Positions 34,814-46,836 of a stretch of DNA of 64,000 bases are shown here, in pieces. The position numbers and the translations under genes were made by a program. The DNA is from Clarkia xantiana subsp. parviflora (Eukaryota > Streptophyta > Magnoliopsida > Myrtales > Onagraceae), in assembly GCA_036873135.1 (NCBI GenBank), contig JAPTYO010000008.1, positions 44,682,441 through 44,746,440 of the forward strand. Direction: 5' to 3'. Within the stretch, counting starts at the first letter, position 1, and each line of letters opens with the position of its first letter. The notes below the pieces were generated by a model that did not search any database, was not told the DNA's origin, and saw nothing but the letters and a program-made list of their open reading frames with translations.

Positions 34814-36189
34814 TGTAAACACCTAATTTTGGACCACGCGCGACACGCGTGACATATGGCGCGCTAAATAAGGAAATGTCTAAATATGGTAAGTCGTGAA
34901 GCTTCGAAGAATGCTTCTGGAAAATTAGGATAGTTATTTGTATTTATTGCAGAGTATATTTTCTGAATATTTGTATTTAATGTTCAGAATATTTGGCATT
35001 TATTAGGAGAATAATTCAGTATAATTTACTGCTTAATTAGTTGTAGCCTAGATTAGTATATATAGGAGTCTAATTCTACATGTAAGGGGGGGGGGGGGGG
35101 GGGGGGGAGAGAAAAACACATACTCAATAATAATAACTAGTTATCTCGGAATCTGTACGATTTTGTAATTATGTGCTTTACCAGAATTTTTTTTTTTAGC
35201 CTTCCTTCTCTGATCTCCCTCCTGTTACCAGCACCGGCCACTTCTCAGCCAACTCCTCACCGGACCATCGCCCTGCAACCCGACACCGTGACCGCTGCAC
35301 CTCCCTGGACTAGAGCCCCACCTCAGACCGCGCCGCCGTGATCGTGCGCCCTCCCACACCTCCGGAAAGCCGTCCCACTGTCGTCTACATCTGCTCACAG
35401 GTTGTAGCTCCGCCGCGCCATCCAACCAGTCCGCCTCCGTTCCTAGCGACCCATACCGTCCCAAGCCTAACCTTGTCCCGAGCTCCGCCATGTTGTTCCG
35501 AGCGCCGCTGCCTGGCCATGCATCCCTTCATCTCCGGCGATCCCTGTAAGGTGAGCCGCTCCTCCTCTGTTTTTATTTTTCTATTTCTTTTATTTACTGA
35601 TTTATTAATTTATCTGTTTTTATTAATTATTAATAGATTAAAATAATTAGGTTGATTTTAATTTAGTTGTAAATAATGCTATTCACATGTTATAATATTG
35701 TTTATTATAATTTTTAGATTTAATTTTGCACAAATAATCCGAATATCGATTGCCTTAGGTAAGTTAAATGATTAAAAATTAATCATGTATATTTCATCTG
35801 AATTTGACTAGTTTAGATGAATTAAACGATAAAGGGTTAATTATGCATATTCGTTATGTAATTCACATCAATTTAATTATATGTGATAATCATTATTATT
35901 ATTAGGTTTATTGTCGTTCATGTGTATAATTAATTCATAGTTTATTAACGATGAAATTGGTAAATTAAAAGAATTGAGTACCGAAAGGGCGTAGTTAAAA
36001 ATTATATTTTTAAATTCGCAATAGAACCCCCGAACTCGAATTTCTAATCATAGACCAATTTTATACCTAGTGTTTAATTCGTTAAGGTAATTTAGGATTT
36101 TAGTTAGCCTTATAATTAACTAGTGGCGACTTTTTTAAAATTGCACGTTTTCAAAACGTATCGCCTTAGGTCAGATTTTAGGTCTGACA
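34814..36189 (+). mobile_element. LARD A 3' LTR
   Basis: 1,376 bp, same layout as the 5' LTR, with 22 G at 35086-35107, a G+C block (35200-35550), and ccctgtaaggtgagcc. Confidence 0.85.
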
Positions 36190-36764
36190 ATAACGTAATT
36201 AAAATTTAGAATAAGAATGAATACTACAAAAAAATCTGAACCAAAACTTTTTGTTTTTATTTCCGTTGTTTTTTTGTTTCGATTTTTCTTCCCTTTTACA
36301 CTATACGAGACTAACATTATATAATATATATGGTTTTGTCTAATTAGGTATTAAATTACATTGATTTACTCTCCTAATAAATACTAGAATTTGGTCTAAC
36401 TAGTAAATAAATTACACTGATTTATTATCCTAATAAATACTAAATATTCCTAATAATAAATACATATAATATCCAAATATATACTGGAGCATACTTGGAA
36501 ACTTCGTGAATTGCCATATTTAGACACTTCATCATTTAGCGCCCCACATGTCACGCGTGTCGCGCGTGGTCCAAAATTAGGTGTTTACAGTTTGCGCTTC
36601 TTTGGACGGATTCACGTAGAACGCGTTCAAGGGGGTTTGTCCAAAGACAAGGAAACACCGAATTTTGGAAGAGAAAAATGTCTCTCTTTTGAGTATTCGA
36701 ATCTTCAAGGGAACTCATGACTTATTTCAAACAATGCGAAAAAAGTAGAGTCTCTGGTGACGGT
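36190..36764 (-). mobile_element. LARD D: rest of 3' LTR and start of interior
   Basis: 36190-36589 completes the D LTR begun at 22917 and ends 'ccaaaattaggtgtttaca'. 36590-36764 is LARD interior with the polypurine tract and 'gggggtttgtccaaagac', matching 40279-40440 of B. Copia C then interrupts it. The remainder of D is not found in the window. Confidence 0.75.
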
Positions 36765-37373
36765 TGATGGTTTCTAGGGGATAAACTCTACGGAACATAA
36801 ACACTGGTACATTCTTGGTAAACGAATTACATAGCGGTAGAGTGCATATTCCTATTTCAATTTTATGCAGTCCGTAGCCCAAGGAACATCACGAGGGAGT
36901 TTACGATATGCTGGACGGTGTCCTGCGGGAACTCTGATTAAGGAACAATCCACATGCAATGGTCTCCACAACAAAGCCTCTTCAATCTGGTTGATGAATG
37001 GATCTCTTGGGTGAATTTCTTATCACAATTCGGCACCAACTTTGTGTGATGTAAGGTTCTGTCGAACCTATGTGTATTTAGGGGGAGGGAATTTCTTTTC
37101 TGACAACAAAAGAGAGAGAATGACCAACCTCAAGAAATCTGTAACATCTCTTTTTTATAAGAGGATGTGAGCAAAACCCGCCTAGGGTTGCTCACCTATT
37201 TCGGCCGAACCTAGCAAGTAATTGTGCTGACCTTTTTTTTTGCCATGTATGGCTCATTAGGATTTTGGCCTGGCCCAAAATACCTTATGTGTCATACCCC
37301 AATTCTGCTTAGTATGTTGGGCTTATATTAATGGGCTCCTATTACGGCGACCCATTTACAATAAATGCCAACA
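36765..37373 (-). mobile_element. Copia C 3' LTR
   Basis: 609 bp, from tgatggtttctagggg to aaatgccaaca. The adjacent polypurine tract reads ccgccaagtgggagt on the minus strand. A ttcggccgaa palindrome is at 37200-37209. Confidence 0.85.
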
Positions 37374-38380
37374 ACTCCCACTTGGCGGAATAGGAGGGTG
37401 GCTTATTAATATGTTGTCGACCAACACATCAATACTTACTATTTGATCTAATCCAGTTTTCGTCTTGTTCATACGAGGTTTGCCATGCAACCGGCAGACA
37501 CAACGGACCTCGTTCTACTCATCGGTTAAGAGTGTTGTAGCGTCCGCGGAACGTTGATTCCCAACATTTTACTTCTTTGTGCCGCATTGTACCCCTGGTC
37601 AACTGTTATTCTCCAATTGCGTAGTTTCCCCAAAGAAATACTTCTCCAAGGTATCCATACAAGTATTCACAACCTTCGACTAACATCCGTCTGGTGGCCA
37701 CCTAGTGAATACAAGAGTGGGAGAATTACAGATCTGCATGACCATCCCCATCGCTCATATCCTTAGTCAAACTCAATCGGTGCCCAAAATGTGATCACTT
37801 GGTCTTTTTGTTCGAGCGCTGCGCTCGTACGCCTGGGAGCGAACATTGAGCCCAACCTTGGATATGAGTTCTGAGTGGTAAGGGTACTTCTGGTGCAAGT
37901 TGATTAAGCACTCGGGATCAGTCACATGCTCAAGATGAAGAAGTTTGTGTCTTCAGAAACTTAAAAGATTACGTCCAACACAACCAAGCGTGACCCCGTG
38001 GTCGAACGTGTCACGCGTAGTAAGAAGTACGCGTTGATAGCATAACTTGAATTTATTTATACCATGAATGGGAATTTCATATGCTATCGTAGATTCTTAT
38101 CTAACCCGGAATGTGGTGGTACGAATGAAGTTCGACACGACGATCTGCAAAACTTTGATCATGTCGTGAAACCAAATGATCGTTTTGCATAACCAGGTTT
38201 CTCTTTCGAAATACCGTGGCTCTTAGCCGATCTTGATATGACCGAGGTTTCCCTTCCATCAAGACGACCGTGCCTGTATGACGAGGAAGGTTCCACATTT
38301 GACATATTTTATTATGAGGTATTACGCTCCAACGACTAGTTTATAGACTGTCCATCCGATGTAATATTGTCACATAGTGT
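37374..38380 (-). mobile_element. Copia C 3' non-coding region
   Basis: Same conserved ~1-kb block as in the other copia copies ('catacgaggtttgcc', 'ggtggccacctagtgaat'). No gene. Confidence 0.7.
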
Positions 38381-38921
38381 AACAGATATCTGGACGAGTG
38401 CATTGCATCGTGTACATCAGACTTCCTACCATACTGAGGTACTCTACACTTTTCATCTGTTCACGCTCTAGCAGGTTCTCTGGGCCATCACTCTTCAACA
38501 GAGCACACCCATATACAACTGGTGTTTCCATGGGGTTAGCATCTTAGAGATTGAACCTTATAAACATTTTATTGATATACGCTTCCTGAGAAAGATATAA
38601 TTTAATAGTACCACGATCTCTAGCAGTTTTAATGCCCAAGATGTAAGTGGCCTCGCCCATGTCCTTCTTCTCAAATATAGATGCCAACCGGGACTTTGAT
38701 TTCTTCAAATAACTCAAATCGTTCGCGACAATAAGTATATCATCGACGTATAACGTTAAGATGACATACTTTGACCCTGGGATCTTAGTGTACACACAGG
38801 GATTCTTTTGAATATTCATGAATCAGTTGCCCACGATTTCCTCGTGGAGCCTGCGGTACCATTGCCAGGACGATTGTTTAAGACCATAGATTGACCTTTG
38901 GAGTTTACAAACTTTACGTTC
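38381..38921 (-). pseudogene. Copia C reverse transcriptase, C-terminal part
   Basis: Keeps the YVDDILIVAND active site (ORF 38544-38819), DMGEATYILGIK, and SIYGLKQS upstream. RNase H is missing: the reading ends near 38380 at RPDICY and joins the 3' non-coding region directly. The upstream part lies beyond LARD B at 46837. Confidence 0.85.
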
Positions 38922-40278
38922 TGTTGGACCTAAAATCTGACCTATGGCGAATTACATTTTGAAAACGTGGATTTGAAGAGAGTCGCCACTAGTTAATTAA
39001 GGCTAACTAGAATCCTAAATTACCTACGCGAATAACGAATTAAACACCTAGGTATAAAATTAGTCTACGATCAGAAACTCGAGTTCGGGGGTTCTATTAC
39101 GAATTTAAAAATATAGATCTTTAATTACGCCCTTTTGGTACTCAATTCACTTAATTGCCACTTTAAAATTTAAACATGTGTTACGTCGAATTAATCTAAT
39201 AATAAAAAAAAACTAAACTAATTTTATGCGAAATTATTTATCAATGACAAATCTATTAAACATCTAAAACTCCTAATTTAGTTAAAATCTAGACAAAATT
39301 AAACATGCTCAAAATCATGATACAATTTAATAATTACATACCATACATGTATATTTACAAAAAAAAAAAAATGTTATATAATTAATCTAGATCTAGACTA
39401 GTTAATTAACATGGTACATGGTATAATAATAACAATAAAGATAATAATTATAATACAGAGAATTAAATAATTAATAATAATAATAATAATATTAATTAAA
39501 AAAAAACTTGCAGCAAGGAAGACGACAGACCTGAGGATGGTGGCCGGAGTAGGGCGTGGACTGGTGCGGTGGACCGGAATCGACAGCAGCAGCGGAACCA
39601 CGGCGTAGGGCGGCAAGGCGAGGCGGACCGGTGGCGCGTCGAGGCAATCGAGACAGCTAGGGTTACGGCGGCGGCGGACTTCCGGTCGTGGATAGAGAGA
39701 AAGAGGGAAGAGAGAGAAAGCGAGAGAGAGAGAGAGAGAGCAGGCGGAGAGAGAGGAAGGGAGGTCGACGGCGTCAGGCGGCGGCACTGGTGGTCGAGCT
39801 GGTGCGGTGGTGGGGCTGGGCCGCCGGAGGGCGGTGGACCGTCGCCGGTGGGGTTGGCTAAAGGGGCGGAGCTGTCAGACAAAAAAAAAAAAAAAAAATC
39901 ACTACAGGACAAATTTGCACGGGTTCCGAAAATTGATGTATTATTATTTTTTTCTGTGTGATTTTACATTGAAAATGGGTCCTTTTATAGCTAGATTAAC
40001 ACCTAAAATTAGGAAAACAATATTTTCCCTAATATGCACTAATTAATTCCGAAAATTATGAATAAATATTTATTGCATATTGCCATAAATATTTATCACA
40101 TATTTTCTGAATATTACACAACATTAAATGCATCTACACTATCCAAATTTAAACTTAGCCTATTTTTAGCAACCTCGTGACCTTCCATATTTAAATACTT
40201 CCTTTTTTAAACGCGTTACACATAAAATTTTTGAACATGTTATATACGTGTCGCGCGTACCAAAATTAGGTGTTTACA
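38922..40278 (-). mobile_element. LARD B 3' LTR
   Basis: Runs tgttggacctaaaatctg to aggtgtttaca in plus orientation. Minus-strand TATA ctataaaagg is near 39980-39990. A G+C-rich block lies at 39515-39880 with a GA repeat (39722-39740). Long Arg-Glu and Ser-Leu frames over that repeat are not genes. Confidence 0.87.
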
Positions 40279-40424
40279 GCTTGCCCCTCTTTGGACGGAC
40301 TCCCGTAGAATGCATTCGAGGGGGTTTGTCCAAAGACGAGTAAACACTAATTTTGGCTAGGAAGTATGTCGTCTTCCGGGTCTTCAAGTCTCCAAGGTGG
40401 CCTTTGGCTTTATTGATGGTGCGA

Positions 40425-41060
40425 AAAAGTAGAGCCTCGGTCGGCGGTGCCCCTGTTGGCGGTGCCTCCGTTGGCGTGCGGAAAATACATCCTCCGTCGG
40501 CGGTGCCCTTGTTGGCGGTGCCTCCATTGGTAGCGCAGAAAATAGAACCTCCGTCGGTGGTGCCCCTGTTGGTGGTGCCTCCATTGGTAATGCAGAAAGT
40601 AAAGCCTCCAGTGGCGTGCGGAAAAGTAAAGCCTCCAGTGGCGTGCAGAAAAGTAAAGCCTCCAGTGGCATGCGGAAAAGTAAAGCCTCAATCGACGTTG
40701 CCTCCAGTGGCGTGCAATAAAGTAAAACCTTTGGTGATGATTGGTAACAGAAGACCTCTACGTCAGACAGTACCAACAACCTCTGGTGACGCCTCTAGTG
40801 GCGAGTGGTAACGGAAAAACCTCTACGTCAGACCGTACCGGAAAACCTCTGGTGATATCTCTGGTGGCGGAAGACCTCTACGTCAGACCGTACTGGAGAA
40901 CCTTTGGTGATGCCTCTAATGGCGAGTGGTAACGGAAGACCTCTACGTCAGGCCGTACCGGAAAACCTCTGGTGATATCTCTGGTGGCGGAAGACCTCTA
41001 CGTCAGACCGTACCGGAGACCCTTTGGCGATGCCTCTAGCGGCGTATGTCGGAGAAGAGC
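40425..41060. repeat. LARD B tandem arrays (about 28 bp and about 118 bp periods)
   Basis: 40425-40735 repeats 'ggcggtgcctccgttgg' and 'gcctccagtggcgtgcgg'. 40740-41060 repeats longer units with 'gacctctacgtcagaccgtacc' (quoted in part). These correspond in position to 34525-34665 of LARD A but have expanded differently. Confidence 0.8.
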
Positions 41061-41184
41061 CTCTAGTGGCGTCCGTTGGAGAAGTGCCTCTAGTGGCGTG
41101 ACTTTCGAAGGCTGAATACTAAGGCTTCGTTTGTCGGGGGTGACTCTCAGAAAGCTGGAAAACTTCAGATCCTGATTGTCGGTG

Positions 41185-41455
41185 GATTTGTAGGAACAGA
41201 CTGTAACAGTCCTACTCATCATTTGAGTGATGACTTGCGAGAGCAGACTGTAACCGTCCCGTTTGCCGTGAAATTGACTTGTAGGAACAGACTGTAACTG
41301 TCATACTCATCCTTGAACGGTGACTCGCGAGAGCAGGCTGTAACCGTCCCGCTTGCCGTGAAATTGACTTGTAGGAACAGACTGTAACTGTCATACTCAT
41401 CCTTGAATGGTGACTTGCGAGAGCAGAATGTAACTGTCTCGCTTGCCGTGATGTT
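41185..41455. repeat. LARD B tandem array, about 90-bp period
   Basis: Three units with 'ttgtaggaacagactgtaac', 'catactcatccttgaa' and 'gcgagagcag'. A single partial unit is in LARD A near 33840-33920. Confidence 0.85.
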
Positions 41456-41804
41456 GACTCTGGAAGACGCTGTGTCGTAGAAAATACGCTTGCGCATGAA
41501 TGTTTGTCCCTAATTTTTGCCTAAATTGTGCATTGTGCGACAACCTAGCGGGATCTTTTTTCTATTTTCTATTTTTTCTTTTCTTTTTTCTTTTTTCTTT
41601 TTTTTTTTTTTTAATTTCTCTTTTTTCTCTCCTTTTGCCACGGCCGATTGAGAGATTTTCGACCGTGCCCCTCGGTTTTTTATTTTCTCTCCTTTTGCCA
41701 TGATTGCAATTTCTGAACTTGCAACCATGCCTCTCATTTCCTGATTTTGCCTAGGCCACCCTTTCGGGTTTTCAACCTAGCGGAAGCACTCTTTATTTGG
41801 TAGT

Positions 41805-42440
41805 CATTCAAAGGGTGGCTATGGCCCTATCTTTGTTTTCCGCCTCGATGCGGGAGTATTTGTAGCCCTTTGGAGGGTGACTGTGACCCTTTTCTCACCG
41901 TCTTTAATGTTGCGGGAGCTCTTTTGATTGTAGCCATTTGTAGGATGGCTGTGGCCCTTCATTCCTCGTCTCTGATCCGGAAAACATTCTCTGTATGTAA
42001 CCATTTTGAGGGTGGTTGTGGCCCTTTCACTTAATGTCCACCATCGATGTTCCGAGATCACTCTTTTGACTGTAGCCGTTTAGAGGGACGACTGTGACCC
42101 TTTCTTTTATTTTCCCGCCCTCATCGGTTTCGCGAGATCACTCTTTTTGTGTAGCCATTTTAAGGGTGGCTGTGGCCCTTATTCTCCCGCCCTCACAGGG
42201 TTCGCGGGGTCACTCTTTTATTTGTAGCCGTTTGGAGGGTGGCTATGGCCCTTTCAGTTATTTCCCGCTTTTGATGTTGCGGGAGCGCTCTTTATCTGTA
42301 GCCATTTGAAGGGTGGCTGTGGCCCTTTCTTTGTAGTCGTTTTAGGGACGACTGTGACCCTTTTATTCAGTGCTCTCACAAAATATGCATGAGCACTCTC
42401 TTTATTTTTATCGGTAGCCAATTAAAGGGCGGCTGTGACC
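41805..42440. repeat. LARD B tandem array, about 70-bp period
   Basis: About nine units of 'gtagccatttgaagggtgg' then 'ctgtggcccttt' and a variable spacer. Counterpart of 33045-33565 in LARD A. Confidence 0.88.
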
Positions 42441-42889
42441 CTAAAAAAATGAGTTTTTTTTCTTTTTTTGCTTGCTTTATTTTTTTCTCTTTTTTTGCTT
42501 CTTTTTTTGGAAAAGAAAATTTAACGAAAATAATCAACAACAATTACGTACATGCCCCCTAGTGGCAGAATGAAAAAACCTTCTAGAGAACGACTCAGTT
42601 AATTTAGTCTAAACGTCGGTCGTGTCGATGCCCTGGATGAACCCTACGTCCAATGAATGAAATAGCCAGTGATTTCTAATCTCGGCTTCTCAAGTGCCCC
42701 GGTTATTGCTCAATCTCGTCTGGGGATGCCCCATGGCTAGCACCTACCGGGTTAGGCTCGTCGCATGCAGGATGAATGGCCTGGCCAATGAACACACATG
42801 GATGACGTGGAGTAGTCCGCATTGGGGCACATATATTGCGCGAGAAAAATTCGGCAACTGACACAAGAATGGTTGGCGAGCAAAGGGCC

Positions 42890-43640
42890 GTTCACGAGAT
42901 GTGCTCTTCAGAGGCTTTTATTTGGATGATTATCCGAGCTGCACAATGAGTAAGGAAAAAAAATTAAATTTCGGGGAGAAAATTGATCACGACTTCTCTT
43001 ACCTGGGTGCCTGACATCTTTAATGAAAATTTGCTCCATATGTGAATGGATCTGTTGCATGTCCTGATTTTCCTGCTCCATCTAGAAATCACAAATTGTA
43101 TAGGAACACCTGCCGGAAAGTAAATGCCCCTGGACCTCTGATGGAAGGCACCAACAATAATGTTTTCTTTGCTTGACATCCAAAATGTTCATTGATCAGA
43201 ACATTGAATCTTCAGGAGACTCTTGATGATCTCTTGATATTTTCCTATCTTCGGACATGATCGATCTCAATAGGAGATGCCCCTTGGTTACCACCGACCG
43301 TTTTAGACCTCACCGTAGAACGGATGTAGGGTTTGGTTCGGGGACGCGTATGAATTCCACACATTGTATGTGGAATTTTGGCATGGGAGTTCTTTGAAGC
43401 AGTCACATTTCACGTGGTTGCGACCTCGTCGAAGTGGTCGTCTGATCTGCAAAAAGAGTAGGGACACTAAAATCTCAAGGAAAAATCAAGTATAATTCAC
43501 TGTACTTGAGCGTTGGATATCCCGAGTGCACAATTTGTCTTTCGTGCAACTCGAAGGCCGCATGTTCTTTTTTGTTGCCCCATTTGCCTGACACCACTCG
43601 TTTGTACCAGATACCTATCCAAGGGTACCTGAAAAGACCA
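42890..43640 (-). mobile_element. Conserved LARD internal block in copy B
   Basis: Complement of the block at 26766-27437 in LARD A. It keeps the ctgcaaaaagagtaggg and ggttgcgacctcgtcg words. No recognised domain in any frame. Confidence 0.5.
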
Positions 43641-44039
43641 AACACGAAAGTTAGTATAAAGAATAAAAGAAGTCATGCATGATTTTTCGAAAAACTTCTA
43701 ATGTCATTCATTTCATAATTTTGATTACATTTTAGAAAGAATCAAAATTTATGATCTAAGGTGTTTTGCACTAGCTTGGAGTTTAATGAGTTCGCTGAGT
43801 GCAATATCTGGCTCGAAAGCAGGACAAATGCTCAAAACAGAGCTTTTTTCAAAAAGATTTTCTCATCCTTTGTTTAAACTTGAAATGTCGCACTCAACTG
43901 CACAATTAAACTATTTTCTCAAAAAAATAGAATCAAATCTCTTTTTTTAAAGTGCTAGCTCATGCAACACACCTTGGATAAAAACGAATGACACTTTGAT
44001 TTTTTTAAAATGCTCATGCATGCTCGAAAAGTTAAAGTT

Positions 44040-44917
44040 TTACTGATAAGAAACTTACAACTTACAACCGGTTTACCTGAATGACACATATGGAATGTAT
44101 GTACAAAATGAAAAATCCAGGTGAAATTTTTTTATAAAAATAATGCAAATGCAATGCAAATTTGGAATTAAAAGCTCAACAACTAAGAAGAGATTTACAA
44201 TTTATCTAAAAAATCTTTTTCCTAAAACAATGCCTATGAGATGTACATGAGGTGAAAGTTGTACAGTTGAGAAAACTTACAAGTTACCTGAATTTTTTTG
44301 TTTTTTTTTATGAGGAAAAAAAAAATCAATGCATCCTAGTTGCTCAAATTAAAAAAAATAATCAAGTGATTTTTTTTTTTAAATGCATATGAGATGCACA
44401 AAAAAATAAATACAAGATGCAAACTTAAAAATGAAAGTTCTACAACTAAGGAAAATTACAATTTACCTGAAAGTTTTTTTCAAAAATAATGCATATGAGA
44501 TGCACATCTTTAAAAAAAACCAGGTAAAAGGTTTTTTAAACAAAGAGCCCTAAAACTAAGAGAGCTTACGATTTATCTAAAAAGTTTTTTTTAATTTAAT
44601 GCATACTGGATGAATTATTTAAAATAATACAAATTAGGTAAAAGTTTTTGAAATGATGCATATGAAATGCACGTTCAAATTAGAAGCTCTAATAGCTAAA
44701 GAGGAATTAAAATTTCCAAAAATGTTTTTACACATGCGCGACGCGCTAACCAAAATCACAACTTACCTGAAGAGTTTTTTTTTTTAAAAAAATAATGCAT
44801 ATGAAACGCAAGTTTGAAATAAAAAAAAATTAGGTAAGAAGTTTTTTAAAAAAACAATGCATACAAAATGCATGTTCGGAAATAAAATTTCTAAATGACT
44901 AACTACTTAGCTGAAAA

Positions 44918-44958
<41 letters not shown>

Positions 44959-44960
44959 CT
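44040..44960. repeat. LARD B A+T-rich tandem array with poly(T)
   Basis: Counterpart of 25855-26765. Units carry 'aatgcatatgagatgcac' and 'tacctga'. A 39-base T run (44920-44958) is at the right. Confidence 0.75.
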
Positions 44961-45452
44961 GAGATGAATGCATGAGAAATAAAACTATACAAAAAGTCAC
45001 ATGATAACATTTACAACAAAAAACAGATCATGTTAGGGGGTAAAAAAAATGTGTGGCTTTGCTCTACAAGGTTGGTTCCACTGATAGGTTCCCGACAAGG
45101 TGGTTTCTTCACCCCATTATAGGGATCATAAGACCTTCACAAGCGAGTAGAGTTATTCCGAGCCGTACCGGCGGCCCAGCCGCTCCGGTCGTACCGTACT
45201 AAACCTCCGGGGTTCCTAGTCGCCCTGGGTTTTAGGCGTTTTGGAGATTACGCTAAAGTGGTGTGTGTGCGAATATAAACAATGCCACAAAAAAGAAAAC
45301 GTTAGTTAATAACTCTAAAAATATGTACCTGTCACAAAAAAACAAAGTTAGAATGGTGAAGTCAATTAAATATAAAAATTCAAAAAGCATGGCAATAAGC
45401 GAATATAATGAGCCCGAACCCTCTAAAATGATCCTCAGCAGAGTCGCCAAAT

Positions 45453-46241
45453 TGTCGGACCTAAAATCTGACCTATGGCGAATTACGTTTTGAAAACGTG
45501 GATTTGAAGAGAGTCGCCACTAGTTAATTAAGGCTAACTAAATTCCTAAATTACCTACGCGAATAATAAATTAAACACCTAGGTATAAAATCAGTCTACG
45601 ATCAGAAACTCGAGTTCAGGGGTTCTATTACGAATTTAAAAATATAGATCTTTAATTACGCCCTTTCGGTACTCAATTCACTTAATTGCCACTTTAAAAT
45701 TTAAACATGTGTTACGTTGAATTAATCTAATAATAAAAAAAACTAAACTAATTTTATGCCAAATTATTTATCAATGACAAATCTATTAAACATCTAAAAC
45801 TCCTAATTTAGTTAAAATCTAGACGAAATTAAGCATGCTCAAAATCATGATACAATTTAATAATTACATACCATACATGTATATTTACAAAAAAAAAAAA
45901 TGTTATCTAATTAATCTAGATCTAGACTAGTTAATTAACATGGTACATGGTATAATAATAACAATAAAGATAATAATAATAATACAGAGAATTAAATAAT
46001 TAATAATAATAATATTAATTAAAAAGAAACTTGCAGCGGGGAAGACGACAGACCTGGGGATGGTGGCCGGAGTAGGGCGTGGACTGGTGCGGTGGACCAG
46101 AATCGACAGCAGCAGCGGAACCACGGCGTAGGGCGGCAAGGCGAGGCGGACCGGTGGCGCGTCGAGGCAATCGGGACAGCTAGGGTTACGGCGGCGGCGG
46201 ACTTCCGGTCGTGGATAGAGAGAAAGAGGGAAGAGAGAGAA

Positions 46242-46294
<53 letters not shown>

Positions 46295-46831
46295 AGGCGG
46301 AGAGAGAGGAAGGGAAGTCGACGGCGTCAGGCGGCGGCATTGGTGGTCGAACTGGTGCGGTGGTGGGGCTGGGCCGCCGGAGGGTGGTGGACCGTCGCCG
46401 GTGGGGTTGGCTAAAGGGGCGGAGCTGCCAGACAAAAAAAAAAAAAAAACTTCACTACAGGACAAATTTGCACGGGTTCCGAAAACCGATGTATTATTAT
46501 TTTTTTCTGTGTGATTTTACATTGACAAGGGGTCCTTTTATAGCTAGATTAACACCTAAAATTAGGAAAACAATATTTTCCCTAATATGCACTAATTAAT
46601 TCCGAAAATTATGAATAAATATTTATTGCATATTGCCATAAATATTTATCACATATTTTCTGAATATTACACAATATTAAATGCATCTACACTATCCAAA
46701 TTTAAACTTAGCCTATTTTTAGCAACCTCGTGACCTTCCATATTTAAATACTTCCTCTTTTAAACGCGTTACACATAACATTTTTGAACATGTTATATAC
46801 GTGTCCCGCGTACCAAAATTAGGTGTTTACA
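45453..46831 (-). mobile_element. LARD B 5' LTR
   Basis: Runs tgtcggacctaaaatctg to aggtgtttaca. The GA repeat is longer here (46245-46293) than in the 3' LTR. The primer site tttggcgactctgctgagga adjoins on the minus strand at 45452-45433. Confidence 0.88.
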
Positions 46832-46836
46832 CGTTC

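Larger units (their letters stand above)
23405..36189 (+). mobile_element. LARD A: non-coding LTR retrotransposon, plus strand
   Basis: LTRs 23405-24795 (1,391 bp) and 34814-36189 (1,376 bp) have the form TGTAAACACCTAATTTTGG...GGTCTGACA; the very first base is mutated in the left copy. Without the nested gypsy element (27442-32746) the inside is about 4.7 kb, colinear with LARD B. Neither copy encodes gag, protease, RT, RNase H or integrase. Imperfect target duplication acaac/ataac. LTR copies differ noticeably (about one in ten in the first 90 bases), so A is old. It landed within the LTR of D, a member of its own family. Confidence 0.85.
38922..46831 (-). mobile_element. LARD B: complete non-coding LTR retrotransposon, minus strand
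   Basis: 7,910 bp with LTRs 38922-40278 (1,357 bp) and 45453-46831 (1,379 bp), interior 40279-45452, and a clear 5-bp target duplication cgttc (38917-38921, 46832-46836) inside copia RT. The LTRs differ by only a few percent by eye, apart from a GA-repeat length change, so this copy is young. The interior has a primer site, a polypurine tract, a block shared with A, and tandem arrays, but no gag or pol. Confidence 0.9.

Noticed and set aside
40353..40811. 152-codon frame with repeated CGKVKPPVA motif
   Set aside because: It is a by-product of tandem repeats whose period is compatible with an open frame; both strands are open and copy A has no equivalent.
40425..42440. Regular repeats resembling a CRISPR array
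   Set aside because: Units are head-to-tail with diverged, non-unique spacers inside a plant retrotransposon.
46092..46514. Arg-Glu-rich and Ser-Leu-rich frames on both strands (also at 39496-39961)
   Set aside because: They translate a GA/CT microsatellite inside the LARD B LTRs.
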